This document shows, piece by piece, positions 34,353 through 42,507 of a stretch of DNA of 64,000 nt (position 1 is the first letter of the stretch; each line of letters starts with the position of its first letter). A model generated the notes under the pieces. The model searched no databases. It was not told where the DNA came from and saw nothing but the letters and a program-made list of their open reading frames with translations. Origin of the DNA: Granulicella sp. S156 (GTDB taxonomy: Bacteria > Acidobacteriota > Terriglobia > Terriglobales > Acidobacteriaceae); assembly GCF_009766105.1 (NCBI RefSeq), contig NZ_LMUH01000009.1, positions 151,428 through 215,427 on the forward strand, given 5' to 3'. The position numbers and the translations under genes are program-made.

Positions 34353-35140
34353 AACAGCGCTTGATGCTGGTGTTGAATGCCGCAATTGTGTTCGCGGTGT
34401 TAGTACTGGTGTGGTGGGCGATCGTACGGGTGTTCAAGGTGCCGCCCTACATGGTGCCTCCGCCGATGCAGGTCGCAAAGATAGCGGTGGCGCGGTTCCC
34501 GGAGCTTTGGGCCTCTCTGCTCATCACCACGGAGGAAGCTGTCGGCGGCCTTTTTGCCAGCATTGTCATTGGGGTATTGGTAGCGCTCATCTTTGCGAGA
34601 TCCCCCTGGATTCGCCGTACTTTTTTCCCGTATACGATCCTGCTGCAGACAGTGCCCATCATGGCCATTGCACCGCTCATCATCATGTGGATAGGCCCGG
34701 GACTGTCCTCTGTAACCCTTATTGCGTTTATCTTCTGTCTCGCATCCATCATCGCGAACACCACCCAGGGCCTCATCAGCGTCGACGAGAATCTGGTGCA
34801 GTTATTTCTGATGCACAACGCATCACAAGCGCAGATCCTGGGCAGGTTGCGGCTGCCGCACTCCCTGCCGTATCTGTTTGTGGGCATTCGTATCTCCAGT
34901 GGCATCGCGGTGATTGGCGCAATTACGGGAGAGCTCTTTGCGGGCTCCAGTCAGGTTGGGCAGGGTGGCGTCGGTTACTCCATCCTGTATGCGATGGCGC
35001 AGTTGCAGACCGCCTATCTGTTCGCTCTGGTGATGGCTGCGACGGCACTTGGCTTTACATTTTTCTTTCTCGTCATGTTTTTCGAATGGCTGCTGCTTCA
35101 CAACTGGCACGAGTCAGCTGCACGCCAGAGTGGTTCGTAA
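34349..35140 (+). CDS. ABC importer permease, SsuC/TauC type
   Basis: A 263-residue BPD_transp_1 permease with about six helices (VFAVLVLVWWAIVRVF first). The cytoplasmic coupling loop is seen as ILGRLRLPHSLPYLFVGIRI. It should form the membrane channel with the upstream ATPase. Substrate probably matches the NMT1/THI5-like binding lipoprotein of the divergent operon. Confidence 0.92.
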   Translation: MKQRLMLVLNAAIVFAVLVLVWWAIVRVFKVPPYMVPPPMQVAKIAVARFPELWASLLITTEEAVGGLFASIVIGVLVALIFARSPWIRRTFFPYTILLQTVPIMAIAPLIIMWIGPGLSSVTLIAFIFCLASIIANTTQGLISVDENLVQLFLMHNASQAQILGRLRLPHSLPYLFVGIRISSGIAVIGAITGELFAGSSQVGQGGVGYSILYAMAQLQTAYLFALVMAATALGFTFFFLVMFFEWLLLHNWHESAARQSGS

Positions 35141-35158
35141 CAGATTGAAGGAGAGCGC

Positions 35159-35980
35159 ATGCTGCGGTTGGAGACGAACGAAGGCTGGTGGTTGGTGACG
35201 CATCCCGACCACGCCGACTTAGCAGGTCAGTTCGCAACGAAGTGGGGCAACGAGATCTTCTGTTCGCCCGAGCCGCGTGCAGAGGTGCTGCGCGGCATCT
35301 TCGCGCACGATGACGGATGGGCAGCACGCGACGCGAAGCCGCTGATCACGAAGCAAGGCAAGCCTGCGGCATTTTCCAGAGAGTTGGTAGGCAAGTATTC
35401 GGCGTTCGAGGAGATCGACCTCGAGGAGTATCTCGCTGTGCGGCGCGGCGCGGTGCAGTTGATGGCACAACAGGACGCCTACGCAGCGATTTTGATCTCC
35501 ATGCACACGCACAATCTGCTCTCCGCACGCGCAGACCGCAGCACGATTCGTCCGGAGCAATTATCGCTGCTCGATGCGTTTCTCGAGGAACAGGCATCGC
35601 TGCAGCGCGAGTTGCAACAGCGGCTGGCCGATGCAGGCGAACTGCCGCCCGAGCAGATCACGTGGGAGGCGCTAACGGAGAACTTCAGGCTGTTACAGGC
35701 GACGGACAATCTTTCCTTGCTAAGCTGTGTGGACTTCGGTGGTGAGGCCACGCTCTTGTGGCCGCAGCGAACTCGCGACGGCGCAGCTGCCGAGATACAG
35801 GTAACCCGGATTGCAGACCGCAGTTTTCGTTTGTCGCCGTATCCATTCGCGGAGCCGCAACTGATGTTCAAGCTACGCACGCGGTTTGTGCCTGGGTTGG
35901 AGTTTGGGTCGAGCGAAGAGTTACAGACGCGCTTTGATGCGGCGAAGGTTGAAGAGATTGAGATAACGGTGTCGAAGTAG
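35159..35980 (+). CDS. DUF3891 family protein
   Basis: A 273-residue DUF3891 protein of unknown function. Seen: LVTHPDHADLAGQFATKWG at the N-terminus, FAHDDGWAARDAKP and SMHTHNLLSARA; the repeated His/Asp pairs look like a metal-binding helical domain of the HD type, which is my inference. GAAGGAGAG precedes the ATG. As last gene of the deaminase-ABC operon it is probably an enzyme of the same pathway. Confidence 0.78.
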   Translation: MLRLETNEGWWLVTHPDHADLAGQFATKWGNEIFCSPEPRAEVLRGIFAHDDGWAARDAKPLITKQGKPAAFSRELVGKYSAFEEIDLEEYLAVRRGAVQLMAQQDAYAAILISMHTHNLLSARADRSTIRPEQLSLLDAFLEEQASLQRELQQRLADAGELPPEQITWEALTENFRLLQATDNLSLLSCVDFGGEATLLWPQRTRDGAAAEIQVTRIADRSFRLSPYPFAEPQLMFKLRTRFVPGLEFGSSEELQTRFDAAKVEEIEITVSK

Positions 35981-36015
35981 CGCACTATGCTCAAGCAGCA
36001 GCAAACGTCACACAT

Positions 36016-36396
36016 CTACCTCAATATCGAGACATGCGCCGAAACGATCCGCCAGCCCTCCGGCAGGCGAACCCACACCTGGCTCTGCCGCCCCCGCACT
36101 ACTCCACCAGTGGCATCGCGTTCGAACTCAAGCGTAACGCTGCCAAAGTCCTTGCCGAACGTGACTATCTCAAGCCGCACCATGCGTCGGGCGAGATTCA
36201 CCGCAGGACGGCTCTTGCGAAAAGCTTCAATCTCGTCGATGCCGTAGAGATTCTCTCCTGCCCCCAGGCGGATGGCGTGCGGGGACGCCCAAAACATTTT
36301 TGTCAGTGTCTCAACATCGTTGTTCACGAGCGCGGCTTCATAGAGCGGATATAGCTCGCGGAGTTCAGCGATGGTGGCGGGATCGTTGATCGTCAT
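36016..36396 (-). CDS. AtzH/HpxZ-like (DUF3225) protein
   Basis: A 126-residue NTF2/SnoaL-fold protein of the AtzH-like family (DUF3225), related to HpxZ of oxalurate breakdown and AtzH of cyanuric acid breakdown. Seen: LYPLYEAALVNNDVETLTKM, then FWASPHAIRLGAGENLYGID and GRQSQVWVRLPEGWRIVSAH. ATG 36396 is the family N-terminus. It lies 14 bases after an acetamidase gene, in a minus-strand operon with RidA. This supports a pathway that splits ureido or amide compounds. Confidence 0.82.
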   Translation of the reverse strand: MTINDPATIAELRELYPLYEAALVNNDVETLTKMFWASPHAIRLGAGENLYGIDEIEAFRKSRPAVNLARRMVRLEIVTFGKDFGSVTLEFERDATGGVVRGRQSQVWVRLPEGWRIVSAHVSILR

Positions 36397-36410
36397 AGGC
36401 GCTCCGAACG

Positions 36411-37343
36411 TTAGAGAAACAGGCTGCGCTGGGGCAGGATACTCTTTGCGATAGCTGCGGAGACCGTGATCATCGGCTCGTTGACTACCTGGCTGATCTG
36501 CAGCTTCATCGCCACGCTGCACAACAGGTACGCCTGCACGGGATCGAAGCCCCAGTTCGTGCTGAGTAGATCGACCATGCGATCAGTGGCGGTGCGAGCT
36601 GCGTTAATAGTGTCGGTAGAGGACTCGACGACCAGCCAGCTCGAACCTGTCTCGTCGGAGGGCGCGGACTCTACCAGCGGCCCAGCGAGTGCCTGCCCTT
36701 TGTGCAGATGGAATCGCAGTGTTACGTCAGCGGGGCACTCGATGCCGTTGATGCAGACCTCGCCATCGCCCTGCGCGGCGTGTGCGTCGCCGCAGGAGAA
36801 GAGCGCTCCGGGCTGCTGCACAGGCAGGTAAAGCGTCGAACCTGCAGCAAGCTCGCGCACATCCATGTTGCCGCCGAAGACTCCTGGAGGCCTCGTCCTA
36901 AACTCACCGTGCTCCGCTGGAGCAACGCCCATGATTCCGCAGAACGGGCGTAGAGGAACGATGGCCGGTGCGAGCGAACGCGTGACTTCTTTCTCAAGCT
37001 GCCAGTGAAACAGAAAGGGTTCCGCGAAGCGCTCTTTCAGGAAGCCGAGTCCAGGAATCACACTCGACCAACCCCAGCCCTTGTGTTTCAGGTCGAGTAC
37101 GTCAATCTGCAACACATCACCGGGCATGGCACTGTGAATCGCAACTGGGCCGGTGAGTGCGTGAATACGTCCGCGATCGATGCTGCCGAACGCGTCGACG
37201 GTCATGCCGGGATGCACCTGCGCGCCGCTGGAGTCCTGGCATTCGAAGTGGACTGTGTCACCGGAGTCGATGGTGAGCCGCGGCAGCAGGTCGGCATTCC
37301 AGCGCGAGTGGGTGGGTTCGGCGGAAAGCGTGTGGTTGGCCAT
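36411..37343 (-). CDS. Acetamidase/formamidase family protein
   Basis: A 310-residue FmdA/AmdA-type amidohydrolase that releases ammonia from formamide, acetamide or similar small amides. Family segments: TVHFECQDSSGAQVHPGM, HALTGPVAIHSAMPGDVLQI, and the central GNMDVRELAAGSTLYLPV with LFSCGDAHAAQGDGEVC. These carry the conserved acidic and His residues. No separate regulator. It starts 4 bases after the RidA stop, so they are co-translated. Confidence 0.9.
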   Translation of the reverse strand: MANHTLSAEPTHSRWNADLLPRLTIDSGDTVHFECQDSSGAQVHPGMTVDAFGSIDRGRIHALTGPVAIHSAMPGDVLQIDVLDLKHKGWGWSSVIPGLGFLKERFAEPFLFHWQLEKEVTRSLAPAIVPLRPFCGIMGVAPAEHGEFRTRPPGVFGGNMDVRELAAGSTLYLPVQQPGALFSCGDAHAAQGDGEVCINGIECPADVTLRFHLHKGQALAGPLVESAPSDETGSSWLVVESSTDTINAARTATDRMVDLLSTNWGFDPVQAYLLCSVAMKLQISQVVNEPMITVSAAIAKSILPQRSLFL

Positions 37344-37346
37344 GAT

Positions 37347-37799
37347 TTAGATCTCGACCGTCATCTGCAGCTCGACGAGCGCATGTCGTGGCAGCCCACT
37401 GACACCGATGGCGGCGCGCACATGGCGACCGGGCTCTCCGAAGACGGACATAAAAAGATCGGAGGCTCCATTGATGACCTTGGGAGAATCCGCAAAACCC
37501 GCAACAGAGTTGACGTAGCCGTTGACCGTGAGAATGCCGCGCACCTTCGTGAGAGAGCCAAGATGCTTTTCCAGCACGGCCAGCTGTAGCAGTGCGCAGC
37601 TGCGAGCGGCGGCATAGCCTTCTTCGATCGTGCGATCCGCACCGACCGTTCCGGTGATGATGCCATCCGCAGTCTGAGAGATGACGCCGGCAAGGAAGAC
37701 GAGATTACCCGAGGTCTTCGCGGAACAGTAGTTTCCGCCCGGTGCGGGAGGCGCGGGCAGCTCCAGGCCAAGCTGTGCAAGGGCAGAGTGAGGGTCCAT
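37347..37799 (-). CDS. RidA family protein
   Basis: A 150-residue YjgF/YER057c/UK114 protein. RidA proteins speed the hydrolysis of reactive enamines and imines to ketoacids plus ammonia; RutC is the relative in pyrimidine breakdown. Seen: GNYCSAKTSGNLVFLAGVIS and the C-terminal RAAIGVSGLPRHALVELQ, which includes the conserved Arg. The N-terminus is longer than RidA proper, so it belongs to a side subgroup. First gene of the RidA-acetamidase-AtzH operon, 53 bases from the divergent DUF2165 gene. Confidence 0.9.
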   Translation of the reverse strand: MDPHSALAQLGLELPAPPAPGGNYCSAKTSGNLVFLAGVISQTADGIITGTVGADRTIEEGYAAARSCALLQLAVLEKHLGSLTKVRGILTVNGYVNSVAGFADSPKVINGASDLFMSVFGEPGRHVRAAIGVSGLPRHALVELQMTVEI

Positions 37800-37852
37800 C
37801 TTGATTGCTACTTTAGCATCTGAATCGCCGCAGGAATCGGCTACGATAGCGC

Positions 37853-38362
37853 ATGACCGAACAGATCGTTGCTCGTTGGTCGAAGATCCTATTGCTGGCG
37901 GCGGTTGGGTTGTACTTCACGCTGGTGGTGTTCAACAACGCGACCGACTTCGGCTCCAACTATCAGTATGTGCGGCATGTGCTTTCGATGGATTCCACCT
38001 TCCCCGGCAATCACGGGATGTGGAGGGCCATTGGCCAACCGGCCATCTATCTGGCGTTCTATCTCGGCATCATCGCGTATGAGGCCTTGAATGCGGTGCT
38101 GTGTTGTTGGGGAGCACTTGCTCTCTTCCGCGCGCGTACCGCACCGGAGCCCGTTTTTCAGCGGTCGAAGCGTGTGGGCATTGCGGCGCTTACCGCGGGC
38201 ATGCTTCTTTGGTTCGTAGCGTTCGTCTGCGTCGGAGGCGAGTGGTTCCTGATGTGGCAGTCGAAGATATGGAACGGGGAGGAGACCGCGTTCCGGATGT
38301 TTGCCATAGAAGCGGTCGTTTTGTTGTTGTTGCAGATGCGCGAACCGAGTGAGGCTTCATAA
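37853..38362 (+). CDS. DUF2165 family small membrane protein
   Basis: A 169-residue protein with four membrane helices (ILLLAAVGLYFTLVVFNN, AIYLAFYLGIIAYEALNAV, IAALTAGMLLWFVAFVCVG, AFRMFAIEAVVLLLL). NNATDFGSNYQYVRHVLSMD and GGEWFLMWQSKIWNG are DUF2165 hallmarks. Function unknown. It is divergent from the RidA operon and may or may not belong to it. Confidence 0.85.
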   Translation: MTEQIVARWSKILLLAAVGLYFTLVVFNNATDFGSNYQYVRHVLSMDSTFPGNHGMWRAIGQPAIYLAFYLGIIAYEALNAVLCCWGALALFRARTAPEPVFQRSKRVGIAALTAGMLLWFVAFVCVGGEWFLMWQSKIWNGEETAFRMFAIEAVVLLLLQMREPSEAS

Positions 38363-38392
38363 GGTATCCAGACAAGGGGGCGCAGAGAACCC

Positions 38393-39430
38393 TTACTGCT
38401 GCCGCCAGTGCACCCCATCCTCACTAATCCAGATCACTCCTGCCTCTGTTGTGAGTTGAAAACTCGAAGGTGCAACCACGCGGTTATCTGTCGCGTCCTT
38501 CGCCTCAGCTTGTGGCGCAAGCGCTAGTCGAGTCACCTTCCCCTGCCACTGCTGCTCGACGGCCTGCCAAGACTCACCGCCATTTTTGCTAACAAACAGC
38601 GTCCCCGCGGAGTCCGCAGCCAGAATCGACGCACCGCTGGAGACGGTTGTGGCTATGGGCAGCTTGCTGGGCAAAGGATGAAGAGCGGCCTTTGCCGGCA
38701 GCGTCTGCGTGATGCTACCGGTCGCTTCGGCGCGCCTGCTGAGAAAGGCGCGCCCATTGACTGGCAGGTTCTCCACCGAGGCCCCAGCGAGAGCGTCTGC
38801 AGCACTGGGTGATGAGACGTATGGCGGTGCGGGTGACGGCGCTGGTGCTGGGGGCTCAGCGCGTCGTAGCTGCGTATGCACTCTGACATTGTCTTCACTC
38901 GTACTCGTTTCAGCCGAAATAGCGCCGTCCTGGATTGGGTTTGCGGGGGGCGCAGAGGACGCAAGACTTTGTGGGGCCCGAGCACGTGGTGGAGGTGGTG
39001 GAACGGCTTTGGCTGCGGGCCGTGCAGGGGCAGAGGGAGCTGCAATCGGAGCCTCTTCTTTCGGGGCTGGTGGAAGGTTTTGGACTGGTTCGACTTTTGC
39101 AGTCTCTGTCGTAGGCGGCGGTGGTGCGCTATGGTGCAGATGCAGTGCTACCGTTGCGATCAATGCGCAGGCCAACGCTGCCGATGCCGCACCGACCATC
39201 GACAGCGGGTTGAATCTGAACCAGTCGCGCCATCCAGGAGCGGCCTTCACCGGTACCGGCTCTTCCGATTGCTGGGCCTGTTGCGCTAGAAACACGATCT
39301 GCCGACAGTGCGGGCAGTCGGCCAGATGCGCGAGGGTCTGGATCCGCTCGTGGTCGGGCAGCACGCCTTCGACGAAGGCATTGAGCTGGTCTGGATCCAG
39401 GTGGTGGCCGGGTTGGAGGAGATCGTTCAT
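38393..39430 (-). CDS. Zinc-finger anti-sigma factor with propeller-like sensor repeats
   Basis: A 345-residue membrane protein. The N-terminal zf-HC2 anti-sigma domain has HLADCPHCRQ (His-Cys-Cys zinc site). One membrane helix (VGAASAALACALIATVALHL) follows, then a long Pro/Ala-rich periplasmic stalk, and a C-terminal domain with Asp-box/YCF48-like strands (LFVSKNGGESWQAVE, IWISEDGVHWRQQ). The start overlaps the end of the sigma gene (ATGA), so it should hold that sigma factor at the membrane and free it on an outside signal. The propeller-like ending is unusual for an anti-sigma. Confidence 0.82.
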   Translation of the reverse strand: MNDLLQPGHHLDPDQLNAFVEGVLPDHERIQTLAHLADCPHCRQIVFLAQQAQQSEEPVPVKAAPGWRDWFRFNPLSMVGAASAALACALIATVALHLHHSAPPPPTTETAKVEPVQNLPPAPKEEAPIAAPSAPARPAAKAVPPPPPRARAPQSLASSAPPANPIQDGAISAETSTSEDNVRVHTQLRRAEPPAPAPSPAPPYVSSPSAADALAGASVENLPVNGRAFLSRRAEATGSITQTLPAKAALHPLPSKLPIATTVSSGASILAADSAGTLFVSKNGGESWQAVEQQWQGKVTRLALAPQAEAKDATDNRVVAPSSFQLTTEAGVIWISEDGVHWRQQ

Positions 39431-40398
39431 GTTTGCTTTGTGCCCGAAGACTTTGTCTGATTGGAGAACGTTCCAGCTGTTGGAGCTTGCAGTAAATTGC
39501 GTAGATTGAGGTCGAGGTCGCGGGGATCGGTTCCCAGCGCTTCATCGGCCGCGCGCTTGCTCATGCCTGAGGCTTGCAGGCGTTTTAGTAGTTGCCGGTG
39601 CAGGCCGGCGGTCAGGTTTTTTAGCTTGCGGCTTACTGTAGATTCATGAATACAAAGGAGTTGTGCGATTTCTAGAAGAGTTCGCCGATCCAGGAAGTAG
39701 GCGGACAGCAGGAAGCGGTCGTCCGGCGTCAGAGCGCGTAATGTCTCCGCTAGCGAGTCGCCCAGCCGGGAGAGCGCCTCGGTGGTGGGCGTTGGGGCCG
39801 ACGAGGCGGCGGCGAAGTCGGTGTCTTCGAGCGGCGTCTCGCGCCGCGTGCGTCGATGGTGATCCACATGACGCTGGGCGAGCGTCGTGCGCAGCCACCC
39901 CATCAGCGATCCCCTGCCGGAGTAGGAAGCCAGCGGCGAGCGGCGCTGACCGTCGCGTTCGGTCAGGCCAAAGAGCTCGGAGTAGAGGGAATCGGCGAGG
40001 TCCTGCCCCAGGGAGGACGATCCGGTGATGGCGACGGCAGCCAGGGTAAGCGGCGCTCGAAAGCGCTGTAGAAACTGCTCCCATGCCGCCTCCCGCCCCA
40101 GCGCGCAGGCATGTGCCAGCGCCAGCTCGCGAAGTTGCAGCGCGCGATAGAAGGTTTCTACCTGCATGGAGGAAGCCCGTTGCCCAGGAGCCAGTCCGTA
40201 GTTGTATTTGGCGCCGACGGCCATCAGCTTCTGGGCAAACTCATCTCTGCTGAGTTCGAGGCTCCCAGCTTCCGCCTCACTCCAAAGCGTGTCGAGCAGC
40301 GCTGCAGGGATCTCCACCCCCGTAGACGCGGGCGGCAAAGCCACCGGCGTCCCCACCGGGGAGCCAAGCTCGACGGGTTGGGTTGAAGCAGAGTCCAC
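39427..40398 (-). CDS. Sigma-70 family RNA polymerase sigma factor
   Basis: A 323-residue sigma factor. Region 2-like segment: FRAPLTLAAVAITGSSSLGQ, DLADSLYSELFGL, LMGWLRTTLAQRHVDHHRR. Region 4: LTPDDRFLLSAYFLDRRTLL, EIAQLLCIHESTVSRKLKNL. The ~90-residue N-terminal and ~45-residue C-terminal extensions are longer than in classical ECF factors. It is coupled to the membrane anti-sigma gene. Confidence 0.85.
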   Translation of the reverse strand: MDSASTQPVELGSPVGTPVALPPASTGVEIPAALLDTLWSEAEAGSLELSRDEFAQKLMAVGAKYNYGLAPGQRASSMQVETFYRALQLRELALAHACALGREAAWEQFLQRFRAPLTLAAVAITGSSSLGQDLADSLYSELFGLTERDGQRRSPLASYSGRGSLMGWLRTTLAQRHVDHHRRTRRETPLEDTDFAAASSAPTPTTEALSRLGDSLAETLRALTPDDRFLLSAYFLDRRTLLEIAQLLCIHESTVSRKLKNLTAGLHRQLLKRLQASGMSKRAADEALGTDPRDLDLNLRNLLQAPTAGTFSNQTKSSGTKQT

Positions 40399-40484
40399 GC
40401 CCCCAAGATACGTGAGTGAAAGGTCGTCCGCCCAGGGCGTGGTGGAGGTGATTTCTTTAAATCAGGGACAATGGAGAGCACTTA

Positions 40485-41243
40485 GTGAAGACGATGGATA
40501 CTTTTTACGAGGATCTTGCGGAGTACTACCACCTCCTCTTCGAGGATTGGTCTCGGAGCATTGAGAGGCAGGCTGCCGTTCTTGGACCACTTTTGGAGCG
40601 ATATACCGGGCGAGGGGCTCCGCGTGTTCTGGATTGCGCCTGCGGCATAGGAACGCAGACTCTTGGGCTCGCTCAGAGGGGGCATGATCTTGTTGCCTCG
40701 GATCTGAGCCGTGCCTCGGTTGCACGGGCTGAACGAGAGGCTCGCTTGCGGGGGCTCGAGGTGCCGTTCCATGTGGCGGATATGCGTGATTTGAGCGCTC
40801 ATCCCGCGCAGGATTTTGATGCGGTTCTGGTGGCGGACAATGCTCTGCCTCACCTGCTGCTCAAGGAAGACCGTGATCGAGCTTTGCAGGAGATGGCAGG
40901 CAGATTGCGGCCTGACGGCGTTCTGATAGTGACTCTGCGAGACTACGACCGCCTGATCCAGACACGTCCTGCGATGCAGCCCCCGTCGTTCTTTGGCGAA
41001 CCTGGCAGCCGACGGATCGTTCATCAGGTTTGGGATTGGGAGGGAACGGAGTATGACGTTCATCTCTATATTTCACTCGAGACCGATGCCGGGTGGGTCG
41101 TGAAGCATTTTGTCTCGCGGTATCAGGCGCTGCTGCGGGAAGATCTTAATGCGTCGCTGAGTGTGGCTGGGTTTGCGGATATCCAATGGTTGGAGCCGGA
41201 GGCGACGTCGTTCTATCAACCTGTTGTGATTGCGAGAAGATAG
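40485..41243 (+). CDS. Class I SAM-dependent methyltransferase
   Basis: A 252-residue methyltransferase. The SAM-binding motif I is VLDCACGIGTQTLGLA, with motif II-like DLSRASVARAE and motif IV FDAVLVADNALPHLL. The substrate is unknown; the fold resembles glycine/sarcosine and small-molecule methyltransferases. GTG 40485 follows GGAGAG at 6 bases; ATG 40494 is possible. It stands alone next to an IS110 element, which has not broken it. Confidence 0.87.
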   Translation: MKTMDTFYEDLAEYYHLLFEDWSRSIERQAAVLGPLLERYTGRGAPRVLDCACGIGTQTLGLAQRGHDLVASDLSRASVARAEREARLRGLEVPFHVADMRDLSAHPAQDFDAVLVADNALPHLLLKEDRDRALQEMAGRLRPDGVLIVTLRDYDRLIQTRPAMQPPSFFGEPGSRRIVHQVWDWEGTEYDVHLYISLETDAGWVVKHFVSRYQALLREDLNASLSVAGFADIQWLEPEATSFYQPVVIARR

Positions 41244-41274
41244 TGCCTCCCGGGTTGAGGGCCTATAGGATGCC

Positions 41275-41330
41275 GAGCCTTGAAGGAGCGACTATTGTGC
41301 TGCCACTGACGTCGATAGATCGCCCCTTCA
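41275..41330. repeat. REP-like palindrome abutting the IS110 element
   Basis: AGCCTTGAAGGAGCG ... CGATAGATCGCCCCTTCAG resembles the REP unit at 9508-9572 (AGCCCTGAAAGGGCG ... CGATAGGTCGCCCTTTCGG). Its right end merges into the transposase leader, so the IS may have entered this repeat. Confidence 0.5.
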
Positions 41331-41343
41331 GATGGGATGAGAC

Positions 41344-41406
41344 GGCTGGTCTCGGGGGAGAAGCTAAGCTTTCCCAACGCACTCGGAGTGCAAAAGGAGA
41401 CCAGCC
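41344..41406 (+). ncRNA. Structured RNA before the IS110 transposase
   Basis: A 10-bp perfect outer stem GGCTGGTCTC (41344-41353) / GAGACCAGCC (41397-41406) ends exactly at the transposase ATG. It encloses two more hairpins: GGGAGAAGCT/AAGCTTTCCC and GCACT/AGTGC. The outer stem buries the AAAGGAG ribosome binding site. IS110 elements are known to express bridge RNAs from noncoding ends, so this could be part of such an RNA, a translation switch, or both. Confidence 0.5.
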
Positions 41407-42507
41407 ATGAAGAAGAGTAGCACCAGGAAGCCGTCGATGAAGAGCCAGGGGATCAAGTCGAAGCCGGAACGGACCGTAGGATTGGATCTTGGTGACCGAA
41501 CCTGCTACTACTGCCTGTTGGACAGCGCAGCGGAGTTGATGGAAGAAGGCCGTATTCAGACCAGCGAAGCGTCGTTGCGCAAGCAGTTCGACAACGAAGC
41601 GCAGATGCGGATCGCGCTGGAGGTGGGCACACACTCTCCCTGGATAGCGCCGCTGTTGGAGTCGATGGGCCATGAGGTGATCGTGGCCAACGCGCGCAAG
41701 GTGCGGGCCATCAGCTCGAACGAAAACAAGAACGACCGTGAAGATGCCCTGTTGCTGGGCAGGCTGGCAGCGGCGGATCCCAAGTTGCTGCATCCACTCC
41801 AGCACCGTTCGATCCAGAGCCAACAGGACCTGGGTTTGATCCGTGCGCGGGCTGCTGTGGTCAGGGCCCGGACGCTGCTGGTCAACTGTCTGCGCGGGTT
41901 GGTCAAGAGTTCCGGATACAGGTTGCCATCCTGCTCCACAGAAGCTCTGCCAGAACAGGCCCGTCAGCATCTGCCTGCGGACCTCAAGCCAGCCTGCCTG
42001 CCCCTGGCTGAACAGATCGGGAAGCTGAACCAGACCATCGCGGAGATGGACCGTAAGGTTGTGCAACTGGGCAACACCTATCCAGAGATCGGGGTGCTGC
42101 GCACGGTGCCCGGCGTCGGCCCGCTGGTAGCTGCCTGCTATGTGCTGACTCTGGACCATCCCAGTCGTATTCGTGACAGCCGCCAGGCAGGGGCCTACTT
42201 AGGACTCCGCCCCCGGCAGGAGCAGTCCGGCGACTCCAACCCCGAACGGGGCATCGCCAAGAACGGCAACACCTATCTGCGCAGTCTGCTGGTACAAGCT
42301 GCCCATTACACCCTGGGCCGCTTCGGCCCAGACTCCGCCTTACGCCGTTGGGGCCTCAAGCTGGCCGGCACCAGCAAGCGCAACAAGAAGCGAGCCGTCG
42401 TGGCCGTGGCCCGCAAACTCGCCGTTCTGCTGCATCGCCTGTGGCGCTCCGGACAGACGTTCGTTCCTTTTCCCCACCCCTTGACCGCTGCTGTTGCTGC
42501 GGCCTGA
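41407..42507 (+). CDS. IS110 family transposase (DEDD recombinase)
   Basis: A 366-residue transposase with the two IS110 domains. N-terminal RuvC-like DEDD domain: VGLDLGDRTCYYCLLD (first Asp), ALEVGTHSPWI (Glu), NDREDALLLGRL (Asp pair). C-terminal Transposase_20 domain: VPGVGPLVAACYVLTLDHPS, AYLGLRPRQEQSGDSN, IAKNGNTYLRSLLVQAAHY, with the catalytic Ser in SGDSN. It looks complete and could be active. A Lys/Ser-rich 20-residue leader precedes the domain. Confidence 0.93.
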   Translation: MKKSSTRKPSMKSQGIKSKPERTVGLDLGDRTCYYCLLDSAAELMEEGRIQTSEASLRKQFDNEAQMRIALEVGTHSPWIAPLLESMGHEVIVANARKVRAISSNENKNDREDALLLGRLAAADPKLLHPLQHRSIQSQQDLGLIRARAAVVRARTLLVNCLRGLVKSSGYRLPSCSTEALPEQARQHLPADLKPACLPLAEQIGKLNQTIAEMDRKVVQLGNTYPEIGVLRTVPGVGPLVAACYVLTLDHPSRIRDSRQAGAYLGLRPRQEQSGDSNPERGIAKNGNTYLRSLLVQAAHYTLGRFGPDSALRRWGLKLAGTSKRNKKRAVVAVARKLAVLLHRLWRSGQTFVPFPHPLTAAVAAA

